This document shows, in pieces, positions 34,183 through 42,083 of a stretch of 64,000 nt of DNA. The DNA comes from Paenibacillus sp. Soil750 (GTDB lineage Bacteria > Bacillota > Bacilli > Paenibacillales > NBRC-103111). Below the pieces are notes generated by a model. The model did no database searches and was not told the DNA's origin. It saw only the letters and a list, made by a program, of their open reading frames with translations. Every line of letters begins with the position of its first letter. The stretch's first letter is position 1. The translations under genes were made by a program, and so were the position numbers. The stretch lies in contig NZ_LMSD01000015.1 of assembly GCF_001428045.1 (NCBI RefSeq), positions 28,957 to 92,956 on the forward strand, written 5' to 3'.

Positions 34183-35097
34183 ATGAAGAGATATGCAGTA
34201 GGACTAGATGGCGGAGGTACGAAAACCGCAGTAACCATCGTCGATGAGAACGGTCTCGAAGTTCATACGTTTACATCGGGAGCTATTAACTATAATGGCC
34301 AGGATGAGGCGAGTGTTCAGGCTAGTCTAGCTGAGATTTTTCGGAAAATTGATCGCGTATGCGATGGACTTCATCATTGCGCACAAGTGTGTATCGGGGC
34401 GGCTGGCATCAGCAATCCAACGGTCACAACCCGTTTGGAATCCAGTGTTCGGGCGAGTGGCTATGAAGGGCCACTGTTCATAACCGGCGATCAAGATACT
34501 GCGCTATGTGGTGCACATAACAGGGAACTGGGGATCATTCTAATCGCAGGGACAGGTTCAATTTGTTATGGCAAAAATGAAGCTGGTGACACCCATCGTG
34601 CTGGCGGCTATGGCTACCTCATTGATGACGAGGGCAGTGGCTACAGCATAGGAAGAGATCTGCTTTCTGTCGTTGTACGGGCTCATGATGGAAGGTTGCC
34701 TGCGACGGTCATTACAGGAATGGTGTTTGAGCAATTAGGTATGACATCGATTCAGCAAATCATCGGGTTTGTCTATGACAAACAGACCAATAAGAAGGAT
34801 ATCGCTGCGCTTGCACCTATTTTATCCCAAGCATGCGAGCTTGGGGATGAAGCGGCATTGGCTATCGCCGACAAAAGTGCCCGTTCGTTGCTAGAACTGG
34901 TTGTACCTGTCGCGGAAAAACTTTCGATGCAGGAAGGCGTTCTTGCGATGGCAGGGAGTGCGCTGCTAAAGAATAGCTTCATACAGACAGCTTTTATTAA
35001 TGGGCTTAAAGAACGTTATCCAGCTATGACCTGTATAACACCAAAGAGAGATGCCGCTAGCGGTGCTGCGCTCATGGCGCTGAACCGTTTGCAGTGA
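34183..35097 (+). CDS. BadF/BadG-type amino-sugar kinase (MurNAc/GlcNAc kinase-like)
   Basis: A 304-residue ASKHA-fold kinase. The phosphate-1 loop is GLDGGGTKTAVTIVD, the second IILIAGTGSICYG, and the adenosine loop lies near LAMAGSALLKN. Members phosphorylate GlcNAc, and MurK of Clostridium phosphorylates both MurNAc and GlcNAc at O6. Because uptake here is by an ABC importer, such a kinase is needed to make the MurQ substrate MurNAc-6-phosphate. It is flanked by namZ and nagZ. Specificity is inferred from context. Confidence 0.85.
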   Translation: MKRYAVGLDGGGTKTAVTIVDENGLEVHTFTSGAINYNGQDEASVQASLAEIFRKIDRVCDGLHHCAQVCIGAAGISNPTVTTRLESSVRASGYEGPLFITGDQDTALCGAHNRELGIILIAGTGSICYGKNEAGDTHRAGGYGYLIDDEGSGYSIGRDLLSVVVRAHDGRLPATVITGMVFEQLGMTSIQQIIGFVYDKQTNKKDIAALAPILSQACELGDEAALAIADKSARSLLELVVPVAEKLSMQEGVLAMAGSALLKNSFIQTAFINGLKERYPAMTCITPKRDAASGAALMALNRLQ

Positions 35098-35123
35098 TTA
35101 AGTGACAAGGGATGGTAATAAAG

Positions 35124-36746
35124 ATGAGAGAAATTCATGAGATGTCGCTGCAGGAGAAAATCGGACAGATGATTCTTTGCGGATTTGAAGGCACGGAACC
35201 GTCAGAATCGCTGGAAACGCTAATCGCGGAACAGCGGATCGGCGGTGTTATTTATTTTGCACGGAATGTACAGAATACCAAGCAGATTGCTACGTTATCC
35301 GGCCGTTTGCAGGAAATTGCGGAGCGTAACGGAACGTTGCCGCTCTGGATTTCCATCGATCAAGAGGGCGGCATGGTTGCCCGCATTACTGAGGGGGTCG
35401 CTCTCATGCCGGGGTCTATGGCGCTGGCTGCCGGAGATGCAGGTCCAGAGGGAGCGTATGAAGCGTCCTTTATTTCGGGTAAAGAGCTGCGCTCGCTCGG
35501 TATCAATCTGAACTTCGCACCGGATCTGGATGTGAACAACAACCCGGATAATCCGGTTATTGGCGTGCGTTCATTCGGCGAGTCGCCGGAGAAAGTCGCT
35601 CAGTATGGCCGAGAGGCCGTACGGGGCTTCCAAGACGCGAACGTCGTGGCAACTGCTAAGCATTTTCCTGGTCATGGGGACACGAATGTGGACTCGCATC
35701 TGGATTTGCCGACGATTACACATGATGAAGAACGAATTCGCGCGATAGAGCTTGTACCTTTCGTAGAAGCGATTGAGGGTGGAGTCGATGCGATTATGTC
35801 CTCGCATATTTATTTTCCAGCATTAGAGTCTAAGAAACTGCCGGTAACACTTTCGAAGACAGTTCTGACCGGATTACTAAGAGAAGAGCTTGGCTATGAC
35901 GGTGTCATCATGACCGATTGTATGGAGATGCACGCGATCTCTGAGCACTACGGCACAGTTGCCGCTGCCGTCATGGCGGTTGAAGCAGGGGCTGATCTGG
36001 TGTTGATCAGCCACCGCCAGGACTTGCAGGTCGGCGCCATTGCGGCGATCGAGCAAGCTGTGCGCGAAGGGCGTATTGCCGAAGCGCATATTGACGCTTC
36101 GGTCAAGCGATTGCTCGCGCTGAAAGCTCGCCGCGGGGTTATTGCCGAGCAGCCGCGTGGTGAGGCTGCTCTTGAGGTCGGGACCGCGGCGCATTGCGCG
36201 GTTGCCGCGCGCCTCAGCGAGGCAAGCATCACGCTCGTCAAGGACGAGCAGCAGCTATTGCCGCTGCCGCGCGTGCGAACGCTCGCGGTCACCGTGGCCG
36301 CAGCCGTTTCGTCGGGCGTCGACGAAGCGTATGCGGGCGTCGCAAGCTTGGGAGCTGCGCTGGCCGAGCACGGCTTGGACGTGATCGATCGCGTGCTCCC
36401 GCTTGCGGAGGTGAACGAGCGCCGCGCCGCGGTGGTTGCGGATGCGGCAGCCGCGGAGCAGATCGTCATCGGGACGTACAACGCCCGATTCCATCCTGCG
36501 CAGGTCGCGCTGGTGCGCGAACTGCAAGCGCTCGGCAAGCCGCTGGTCGTTGTCGCGCTGCGCGTGCCGTACGACCTGCTAGAGTTCCCGGACGTAGCGA
36601 CGTTCGTTGCGGCCTACGAAAGCCGACCGCTGGCGCTGCATAGTACGGCGCGTGCTCTGCTCGGATTGGTGACACCGCAAGGTCGTTTGCCGGTGTCGCT
36701 TGGCGCTGAGTACCCAGCGGGCTGGAGATGGGAGAGCGGTCAGTGA
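35124..36746 (+). CDS. nagZ: Beta-N-acetylglucosaminidase, GH3 (NagZ-like)
   Basis: A 540-residue GH3 enzyme that removes GlcNAc from GlcNAc-MurNAc or muropeptides. The N-terminal barrel has the dyad loop KHFPGHGDTNVDSH of NagZ enzymes (Asp/His acid-base) and nucleophile Asp in GVIMTDCMEM. A C-terminal Ala-rich alpha/beta domain (about 350-540) follows, as in the two-domain Gram-positive NagZ. There is no signal peptide. The second half (36100-36720) is visibly richer in G and C than the first. ATG 35124 is preferred; ATG 35112 touches the AAGGG ribosome binding site. Last gene before a long repeat array. Confidence 0.92.
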   Translation: MREIHEMSLQEKIGQMILCGFEGTEPSESLETLIAEQRIGGVIYFARNVQNTKQIATLSGRLQEIAERNGTLPLWISIDQEGGMVARITEGVALMPGSMALAAGDAGPEGAYEASFISGKELRSLGINLNFAPDLDVNNNPDNPVIGVRSFGESPEKVAQYGREAVRGFQDANVVATAKHFPGHGDTNVDSHLDLPTITHDEERIRAIELVPFVEAIEGGVDAIMSSHIYFPALESKKLPVTLSKTVLTGLLREELGYDGVIMTDCMEMHAISEHYGTVAAAVMAVEAGADLVLISHRQDLQVGAIAAIEQAVREGRIAEAHIDASVKRLLALKARRGVIAEQPRGEAALEVGTAAHCAVAARLSEASITLVKDEQQLLPLPRVRTLAVTVAAAVSSGVDEAYAGVASLGAALAEHGLDVIDRVLPLAEVNERRAAVVADAAAAEQIVIGTYNARFHPAQVALVRELQALGKPLVVVALRVPYDLLEFPDVATFVAAYESRPLALHSTARALLGLVTPQGRLPVSLGAEYPAGWRWESGQ

Positions 36747-36787
36747 CGTAAGGGGAAAGTCGATTTTTTGCAGAGAAGCTGCTGCGT

Positions 36788-37480
36788 TTAGTCCGATTTC
36801 TCCGACCTAAATTGAGGATTACGAATGTAGAAAGACCATTAGTCCGGTTTTGCCGAATTATTTAACCATTTATCTGGCATGTGCTTGTTTTGGTCGATTT
36901 AATTGGGTTATTTAGGACTAAATAAGATTTAATGGTAGCTTCAATTAGATTAATTTGGAAATTTCGGACTATTAGGCTAGTGGGGGTCAGTAAGTCGATT
37001 TTTTCGTGTGAAACCTACGACTAACTTACGTGTGCCAATGGAAATTGAAGAGGAATTAGTCGGTGAAACCGACTAACTCGTGCGCAGCAGTGGCAATTGG
37101 AGAGGAATTAGTCGATGAAACCGACTAACTTGGGCGCAACAGTGTCAATTGGAGAGAAGATAGTCGGTGAAACCGATTAACTCGGGCGCAGCAGTGTCAA
37201 TTGGAGAGAAGATAGTTGGTGAAACCGACTAACTCGGGCGCAACAGTGGCAATTGGAGAGAAGATAGTCGGGAGCAGTAGTGGCAATTGGAGAGGAATTA
37301 GTCGGTGAAACCGACTAATTCGGGCGCAGTAGTGACTTTGGAGTCTATAAGTCGATTTTATCGACTTGCGGGAGCGCAGAATGGACTTTTGGAGTCTTGT
37401 AAGTCGAATATTTCGACTAACTCCTCCTGCAGGGCGCTTTTTAGAGCGAGATAGTCGATTTTATCGACTAACTCACTTGC
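36788..37480. repeat. Phased palindromic repeat array, 51-52 bp unit (array 1)
   Basis: The gap 36747-37517 holds no gene. From 37056 to about 37471 nine units of 52 bp each carry a palindrome with arms TTAGTCGGT and ACCGACTAA around GAA, or the variant with arms AAGTCGA and TCGACTT. Unit starts are 37056, 37108, 37160, 37212, 37264 (truncated by 18 bp), 37298, 37348, 37400 and 37451. Degenerate copies with the same 51-bp spacing reach back to 36788, 36839 and 36890. The final units lie close to the downstream gene's ribosome binding site. Confidence 0.9.
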
Positions 37481-37517
37481 GAGTTCAAAGAAAAAAAGCG
37501 AAGGGAGATCAGCCCGT

Positions 37518-38588
37518 ATGTCCAATTGGGATATCGCTAAGATAAGCAACTTCATCGAACAAGAAATTGCCGCAGGACATCTACCTGGTGCGGTCCTTTA
37601 TATTGCTCAAAGAGGAAAGGAAGTAATGAAGCAAGCCTATGGGAGTCGAGTTATTCATCCAGAAGCAGCTCCGATGAGCGTAGATACGGTCTTTGACTTG
37701 GCTTCCCTGACCAAAGTGGTTGCAACGCTGCCGGTGGTGCTTCATTTAATGGATCAAGGGAAACTTACTTTAGCTGATCCTGTTGGGAGCTTTTTGCCGC
37801 AATTTCGCTACTTTCAGGAAGAGCCCATTCGGATTGTACATCTGCTTACACATTCTTCTGGGCTTAGGGCGGATATCCCAGGTATGCGAGGGCTGATGCA
37901 TCTGTCCCGGGACGAGCTGGTGGATCTGATCTTAAACGAACGTCCGCTTCATCCCCCAGGAACAAAGGTCGTGTATAGTGATATTGGCTTGATTTTGCTT
38001 TATCTGATCATAGAATCTGTGACTGGTGAAGCCTTCGACATCTACCTCAAACGGGAGATATTTGAACCGCTGGAGATGACGGACACGGGGTTTTGTCCAA
38101 ACTTCGCGGAAACGCGTTATGCGGTTACCGAGTTTTCGGAACAGCGTCAAACGTACAAGGCAGGCATTGTTCACGATGAAAAAGCAGAGCTCATGCATGG
38201 CATAAGCGGTCATGCGGGTCTATTTTCGACGGTTCTCGATCTAGCGAATTATGCTGAAATGATCCGGCAGAAGGGCGTTTTTAAGGGACGAAGAATTATT
38301 TCCAGGGCAGCCATCGAGCTGTCATCCCGTAACTTTACACCGTATGACCAAGAGTTTCGGGGGCTGGGTTGGTTGCTTAGGAATCCGAGAAGCTTCTTGT
38401 TTAGTGGTGATTATGTCTCCGGGCAATCATTCGGACATACTGGTTTTACAGGTACAAGCCTGTTGTTCGAGCCTGAGCAGGATCTGCAAGTCATTTTCCT
38501 TACCAATCGGGTTCATTTCGGTCGAACGGAACACATTTTACAAATTCGGCCAAGGCTGCACAATCTTATACTTTCTCAATCCCAATAG
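37518..38588 (+). CDS. Serine beta-lactamase-fold hydrolase, AmiE/YbbE-like muropeptide amidase
   Basis: A 356-residue penicillin-binding-protein-fold hydrolase. The catalytic tetrad SLTK begins at Ser63, the second motif is YSD in VVYSDIGL, and the third is HTG in FGHTGFTG. The order matches B. subtilis AmiE (YbbE), which removes peptide from MurNAc and lies with namZ and nagZ there too. There is no signal peptide, so it should act on imported muropeptides in the cytosol. An esterase role cannot be excluded. ATG 37518 follows AAGGGAGA. Array 1 separates it from nagZ. Confidence 0.8.
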   Translation: MSNWDIAKISNFIEQEIAAGHLPGAVLYIAQRGKEVMKQAYGSRVIHPEAAPMSVDTVFDLASLTKVVATLPVVLHLMDQGKLTLADPVGSFLPQFRYFQEEPIRIVHLLTHSSGLRADIPGMRGLMHLSRDELVDLILNERPLHPPGTKVVYSDIGLILLYLIIESVTGEAFDIYLKREIFEPLEMTDTGFCPNFAETRYAVTEFSEQRQTYKAGIVHDEKAELMHGISGHAGLFSTVLDLANYAEMIRQKGVFKGRRIISRAAIELSSRNFTPYDQEFRGLGWLLRNPRSFLFSGDYVSGQSFGHTGFTGTSLLFEPEQDLQVIFLTNRVHFGRTEHILQIRPRLHNLILSQSQ

Positions 38589-38638
38589 ATTTGTTGAGAA
38601 TAAAAGGTATTAACCCATAAGCCCTCCCAGGCCATGGT

Positions 38639-38821
38639 CAGGGAACTAGAATGCTCTATCTTGGAGGGAATAGATAAAATCGTCATCGAGAGGGAACTAC
38701 AGTATCCTATTTTGTTGAAAACCGTCATAACGTACAAAAATCGACCCGTTAGTGCCTCTACGTTCCCCTTAGGTATCGTTTCGTCCGATTTCGGCCAATT
38801 TAGGGCATCTACGTTCCCTTT
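38639..38821. repeat. Intergenic inverted repeats, AGGGAACTA family
   Basis: The gap 38589-38874 holds no convincing gene. GGGAACTA occurs at 38641 and 38692 (51 bp apart). The inverted CGTTCCC(C/T)TT occurs at 38761 and 38812 (also 51 bp apart), preceded by CTCTA or CATCTA. The two halves can fold into a large imperfect hairpin. Confidence 0.65.
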
Positions 38822-38874
38822 TCAATGCGTTTGATCTTATTTCAGCAAAAATGAAAGAATGGAGATGAGTTATC

Positions 38875-40062
38875 GTGTTGCGTACACTTCTGAATAAAAC
38901 TTCCCTAACTATAGCGGGACTAATGTCAGGCACCTCCCTAGATGGCATTGATGTCGCCATTGTCCACCTCGAGGGCCGTGGTATAGAAACAAGCATCAAG
39001 CTGCTTCACTTTGAGAGTCTGCCTTTCGATGATGAGATGCGAGAAAAGCTGAAGCGGTTATGCACGATCGAACATTCCGATGTTGCGCAAGTGTGTGGCA
39101 TGAACTTCGCTATAGCAGAGCGTTTCGCAGATGCAGTAATCCAAACGGCGCAAGCAGCAAACATAAGCATGGACGACATCGATCTGATTTCGACGCATGG
39201 GCAGACAATCTGGCACATCCCAGTAGCGGATGAAGCGGACCGTTTTCTTCCCAAATCAACGTTACAAATTGGGGATCTGTCCGTGATTGCCAAACGAACA
39301 GGCAAACCCGTCGTCGGCGATTTCAGGACAGCCGATATAGCTGTTGGCGGGCAAGGTGCGCCGCTAGTTCCTTATGGCGACGATCTCATGTTCAGAGATG
39401 CGGATAAAGGCCGAATCCTTCAAAACATAGGCGGAATTGGCAACTGCACAGCACTGCCAGCGGCTAGTGCGGATGGCGGTATGATTGCTTTTGATACCGG
39501 CCCGGGGAATATGGTGATGGATCAGGTAGTGTATGAGCTATCCAAAGGGAAGCTTTCATACGATGCCAGTGGCGACTGGGCTGCCAAAGGCAAGGTACAT
39601 AACGGATTGCTAGCGGACATGCTCGCACATCCCTACTTCCAAGAACCGCCTCCGAAGACAACGGGACGTGAAATGTTCGGGAAAGTCTATGCCTCGGCAT
39701 GGCTGGTTTCTGCACTGGAGCAGGGGGTTTCGCACGAGGATATCGTGGCGACAGCGACAGCTTTTACCGCACATACGATTGCTCGCGGGTATCAGGAATA
39801 CATTTTGCCACAGTGTAGCATTGCGGAAGTGATCGTGAGTGGAGGCGGTGCGCATAATCGCACGCTGCTTCGCATGCTTGGTGAACTGCTGCCAGACCAG
39901 ACCATTCTTACATCAGATGCGCTGGGTATATCCTGTGATGCGAAGGAAGCGATTCTGTTTGCACTGCTCGGCAATGCCTTCATCCAAGGAGAGCCGAACA
40001 ACGTTCCTGCGGCGACGGGAGCAGAAAGACCGACGATCTTGGGGAAATTAGCTCTGCCATAG
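38875..40062 (+). CDS. anmK: 1,6-anhydro-N-acetylmuramic acid kinase
   Basis: A 395-residue kinase that opens and phosphorylates anhydroMurNAc to MurNAc-6-phosphate, the substrate of MurQ. Motifs seen are GLMSGTSLDGIDVAI (phosphate 1), FDTGPGNMVMDQ and ISTHGQT-like DLISTHGQTIWH, then VIVSGGGAHN near the C-terminus. Its length fits the family. The start is GTG 38875 after GGAGATGAG. AnmK with MurQ and a kinase suggests that both anhydro and reducing forms of MurNAc enter the pathway. The substrate would arise from lytic transglycosylases. A terminator follows. Confidence 0.95.
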   Translation: MLRTLLNKTSLTIAGLMSGTSLDGIDVAIVHLEGRGIETSIKLLHFESLPFDDEMREKLKRLCTIEHSDVAQVCGMNFAIAERFADAVIQTAQAANISMDDIDLISTHGQTIWHIPVADEADRFLPKSTLQIGDLSVIAKRTGKPVVGDFRTADIAVGGQGAPLVPYGDDLMFRDADKGRILQNIGGIGNCTALPAASADGGMIAFDTGPGNMVMDQVVYELSKGKLSYDASGDWAAKGKVHNGLLADMLAHPYFQEPPPKTTGREMFGKVYASAWLVSALEQGVSHEDIVATATAFTAHTIARGYQEYILPQCSIAEVIVSGGGAHNRTLLRMLGELLPDQTILTSDALGISCDAKEAILFALLGNAFIQGEPNNVPAATGAERPTILGKLALP

Positions 40063-40071
40063 GCAATAAAT

Positions 40072-40118
40072 AAGACCGAAGCCAACTGAACATCAGGTGG
40101 TCATACGGTCTTTTTTTT
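40072..40118 (+). terminator. Terminator after anmK
   Basis: AAGACCG (40072-40078) pairs with CGGTCTT (40106-40112), with further pairing in the long loop, followed by a run of T bases. Confidence 0.8.
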
Positions 40119-40190
40119 GTTTAGGAGAAGTGTCTACTTTTTTGGTACAATGTTAACAACTTACTAGAGTTGTAAAGGAGAGAAGTATGC

Positions 40191-41015
40191 ATGCCGCCTA
40201 TCCTCAAAAGTATTCTTAAGCTTATCGTTGTAATTATCTTAATTGTTATGGCGTTTCAGGTTAACTGGTTAATTGGGGTAGCTGCAATTGTGGTGATCCT
40301 AGGTTATTTTGTTTATGTGAACCGATCTGCTATGTACGCTCAGAGGGGTAATCTGGCCTATATGAAGGGTGATCGTGAGCAAGCGTTGATTTGGATGGAA
40401 AAAGCGTATGTCTCGAAAGCCTTTCTTCCGAAGCATCAGATTGGATATGGCTACCTGTTAATGAAGACAGGTGATCTTACCAAGGCGGAGCAAATGTTCG
40501 AAGAGGTCCTGCAATCAGCAAAAGCTTCAGATGTTCGTATACAAGCGAAGCTCAATGTGGCCACGGTGTACTGGTTGAAGAACAAGCGGGATGAGGCTTT
40601 GAGCATGTTGAAGGAACTAGCAAACGAGGTTAAGAACACGCTGGTTTATGGGAATTATGGTTATTTTCAAATTTTGCAGGGAGACTTGGAAGAAGCACTT
40701 ACTTATAATCTCGAGGCTTACGCCTACAATGACAACGATATCACCATTATGGATAACTTAGCGCAAAACTACTATATGCTCGGTCGTCTGAATGAGGCAG
40801 ATGAGATGTATACGAAGGTGATTGCCAAAGCGCCTAAGCACGCGGAGTCCTATTATTTCTATGCGCGAACGCTTCAACAACTCGGTCGAACGCAAGAGGC
40901 TCGAGAGCAGATTCAAACGGCACTTGAGAAGGAACTTGCGCTCGTTACGCCTTTAACCAAAGAGGATATTGTGTTATTCGCAAGTGAGCTAGGTGACGAA
41001 GCAGTTGAGCAGTGA
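40191..41015 (+). CDS. TPR-repeat membrane protein
   Basis: A 274-residue protein with two adjacent membrane segments at the N-terminus (about 6-25 and 26-44) and TPR-type helical repeats from about residue 50 to 250. Examples are AYMKGDREQALIWMEKAY, LMKTGDLTKAEQMFEEVL and YYMLGRLNEADEMYTKVI. Such proteins usually scaffold protein partners at the membrane; no partner is evident here. AAAGGAGAG precedes ATG 40191. It is alone, between two terminators. Confidence 0.85.
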   Translation: MPPILKSILKLIVVIILIVMAFQVNWLIGVAAIVVILGYFVYVNRSAMYAQRGNLAYMKGDREQALIWMEKAYVSKAFLPKHQIGYGYLLMKTGDLTKAEQMFEEVLQSAKASDVRIQAKLNVATVYWLKNKRDEALSMLKELANEVKNTLVYGNYGYFQILQGDLEEALTYNLEAYAYNDNDITIMDNLAQNYYMLGRLNEADEMYTKVIAKAPKHAESYYFYARTLQQLGRTQEAREQIQTALEKELALVTPLTKEDIVLFASELGDEAVEQ

Positions 41016-41147
41016 AAAATAAATGAATTTTAGGGGTTCAATTATACTGGCCAATTTGCCGAGTCTACTTAATTCGAATTTGGTCCGTCCGACGGAGTAT
41101 CCAGCACTTATATGAGTGAGCTTGAAGTTTCTCTATAGAGATTAATC

Positions 41148-41181
41148 AACCGTCTTAACCTCCGAGGTTAAGGCGGTTTTC
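41148..41181 (+). terminator. Terminator after the TPR gene
   Basis: ACCGTCTTAACCT and AGGTTAAGGCGGT pair across CCG, followed by TTT. The rest of 41016-41280 shows no gene. Confidence 0.8.
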
Positions 41182-41215
41182 TGTTGTGTGGGAGAACAAG
41201 TTGGTGGAAAGAAGA

Positions 41216-41285
41216 AGACCGCCCTTCTCCTGCTGGAGAGAGAGCGGTCTGTGTGTTTCACGACCAGGTAACCTATAAGGTTACC
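41216..41285 (-). terminator. Terminator-like hairpins at the end of the minus-strand membrane gene
   Basis: AGACCGC (41216-41222) pairs with GCGGTCT (41244-41250), with CTCC/GGAG inside. GGTAACCT and AGGTTACC (41267-41285) form a second palindrome, which covers the stop codon of the minus-strand gene. Confidence 0.55.
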
Positions 41286-41877
41286 CTGATATTAATTTGT
41301 CTCGATCATAGGAGAGTTGGGATGTGGATGACGCGGCGTTCATCAACTTATTAGCCCAAATGCAGTACCCCATGCCTACGTACGACAATCCCCAGAAGAA
41401 AGCGAAATATTTATTATCGGCAATCGGCAAAAACATGGCGAGAATCATAATCAGCATGAGTGCAGGTACCCAACGAGGGAAAACTTTTGCCAAGAAAGTT
41501 AGGATCATGAACACCAAAGTACCTCCAAGGAAACCAATCATACCGAACATTCGTGAAATGTTAACCAGCAACCCTTCCGGTTGGACCGCATCTGCGCCGC
41601 CAGCAGCAAATTGGGACCACAACATCGCAGTTGTTAGTATATTTCCAATGATGATAGCGAGGATTGTGATGAAACCGGTGATCCCTGTTTCACGGGATTG
41701 TACTTGGTAAAAAGCGATGGATCCGACGGACATGAGAATGCAAGCAATTAAGCCTGTCGTCAATTCTTGTGTGCTATCCGTTCCCCAAATTAGCGAGGCA
41801 GGGGTCATCCCCATTCTTGCAATTCCTGCTAAAATACAAATCATGCCTAGCCATCTGATAACTTTTTGCTCTGTCAT
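41281..41877 (-). CDS. Uncharacterised integral membrane protein
   Basis: A 198-residue protein with six hydrophobic segments and a polar C-terminal tail (QLSYDRDKLISG). No family is recognised with confidence; the overall pattern recalls the DUF4386 type of small membrane proteins. ATG 41877 is the start, following GGAGGATG read on the minus strand. It is divergent from the histidine kinase gene at 42084, so the two share a 206-bp control region. Confidence 0.7.
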   Translation of the reverse strand: MTEQKVIRWLGMICILAGIARMGMTPASLIWGTDSTQELTTGLIACILMSVGSIAFYQVQSRETGITGFITILAIIIGNILTTAMLWSQFAAGGADAVQPEGLLVNISRMFGMIGFLGGTLVFMILTFLAKVFPRWVPALMLIMILAMFLPIADNKYFAFFWGLSYVGMGYCIWANKLMNAASSTSQLSYDRDKLISG

Positions 41878-42083
41878 TTTTACTCATCCTCCAATTGGTT
41901 AAGTGTGTTGCTCATATGTTTAGATTACTGGAAGGGAAATCACGGAGAATAGAGCATTGTATTCCTGGTTTTTGGGATATTTGCGGGTGCGATTTGGGAA
42001 TCGACGGTCCGAGACGGGAAATTGCTTAATATCCATATTCAGCTAACGTTCCAGCAAGCTATAATACATACAGGCAAAGATTC

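Noticed and set aside
35948..36538. Long minus-strand frame opposite nagZ
   Set aside because: It is a shadow frame in GC-rich sequence with Ala/Ser/Arg-biased translation; nagZ on the plus strand has clear family motifs.
37056..37480. CRISPR-like regular palindromic repeats
   Set aside because: The whole 52-bp unit repeats, including the stretches that would be spacers, and no cas gene is near. It is a tandem repeat, not a CRISPR array.
38634..38834. Plus-strand frame of 66 codons before anmK
   Set aside because: It consists of the GGGAACTA/CGTTCCC repeats and lacks a ribosome binding site.
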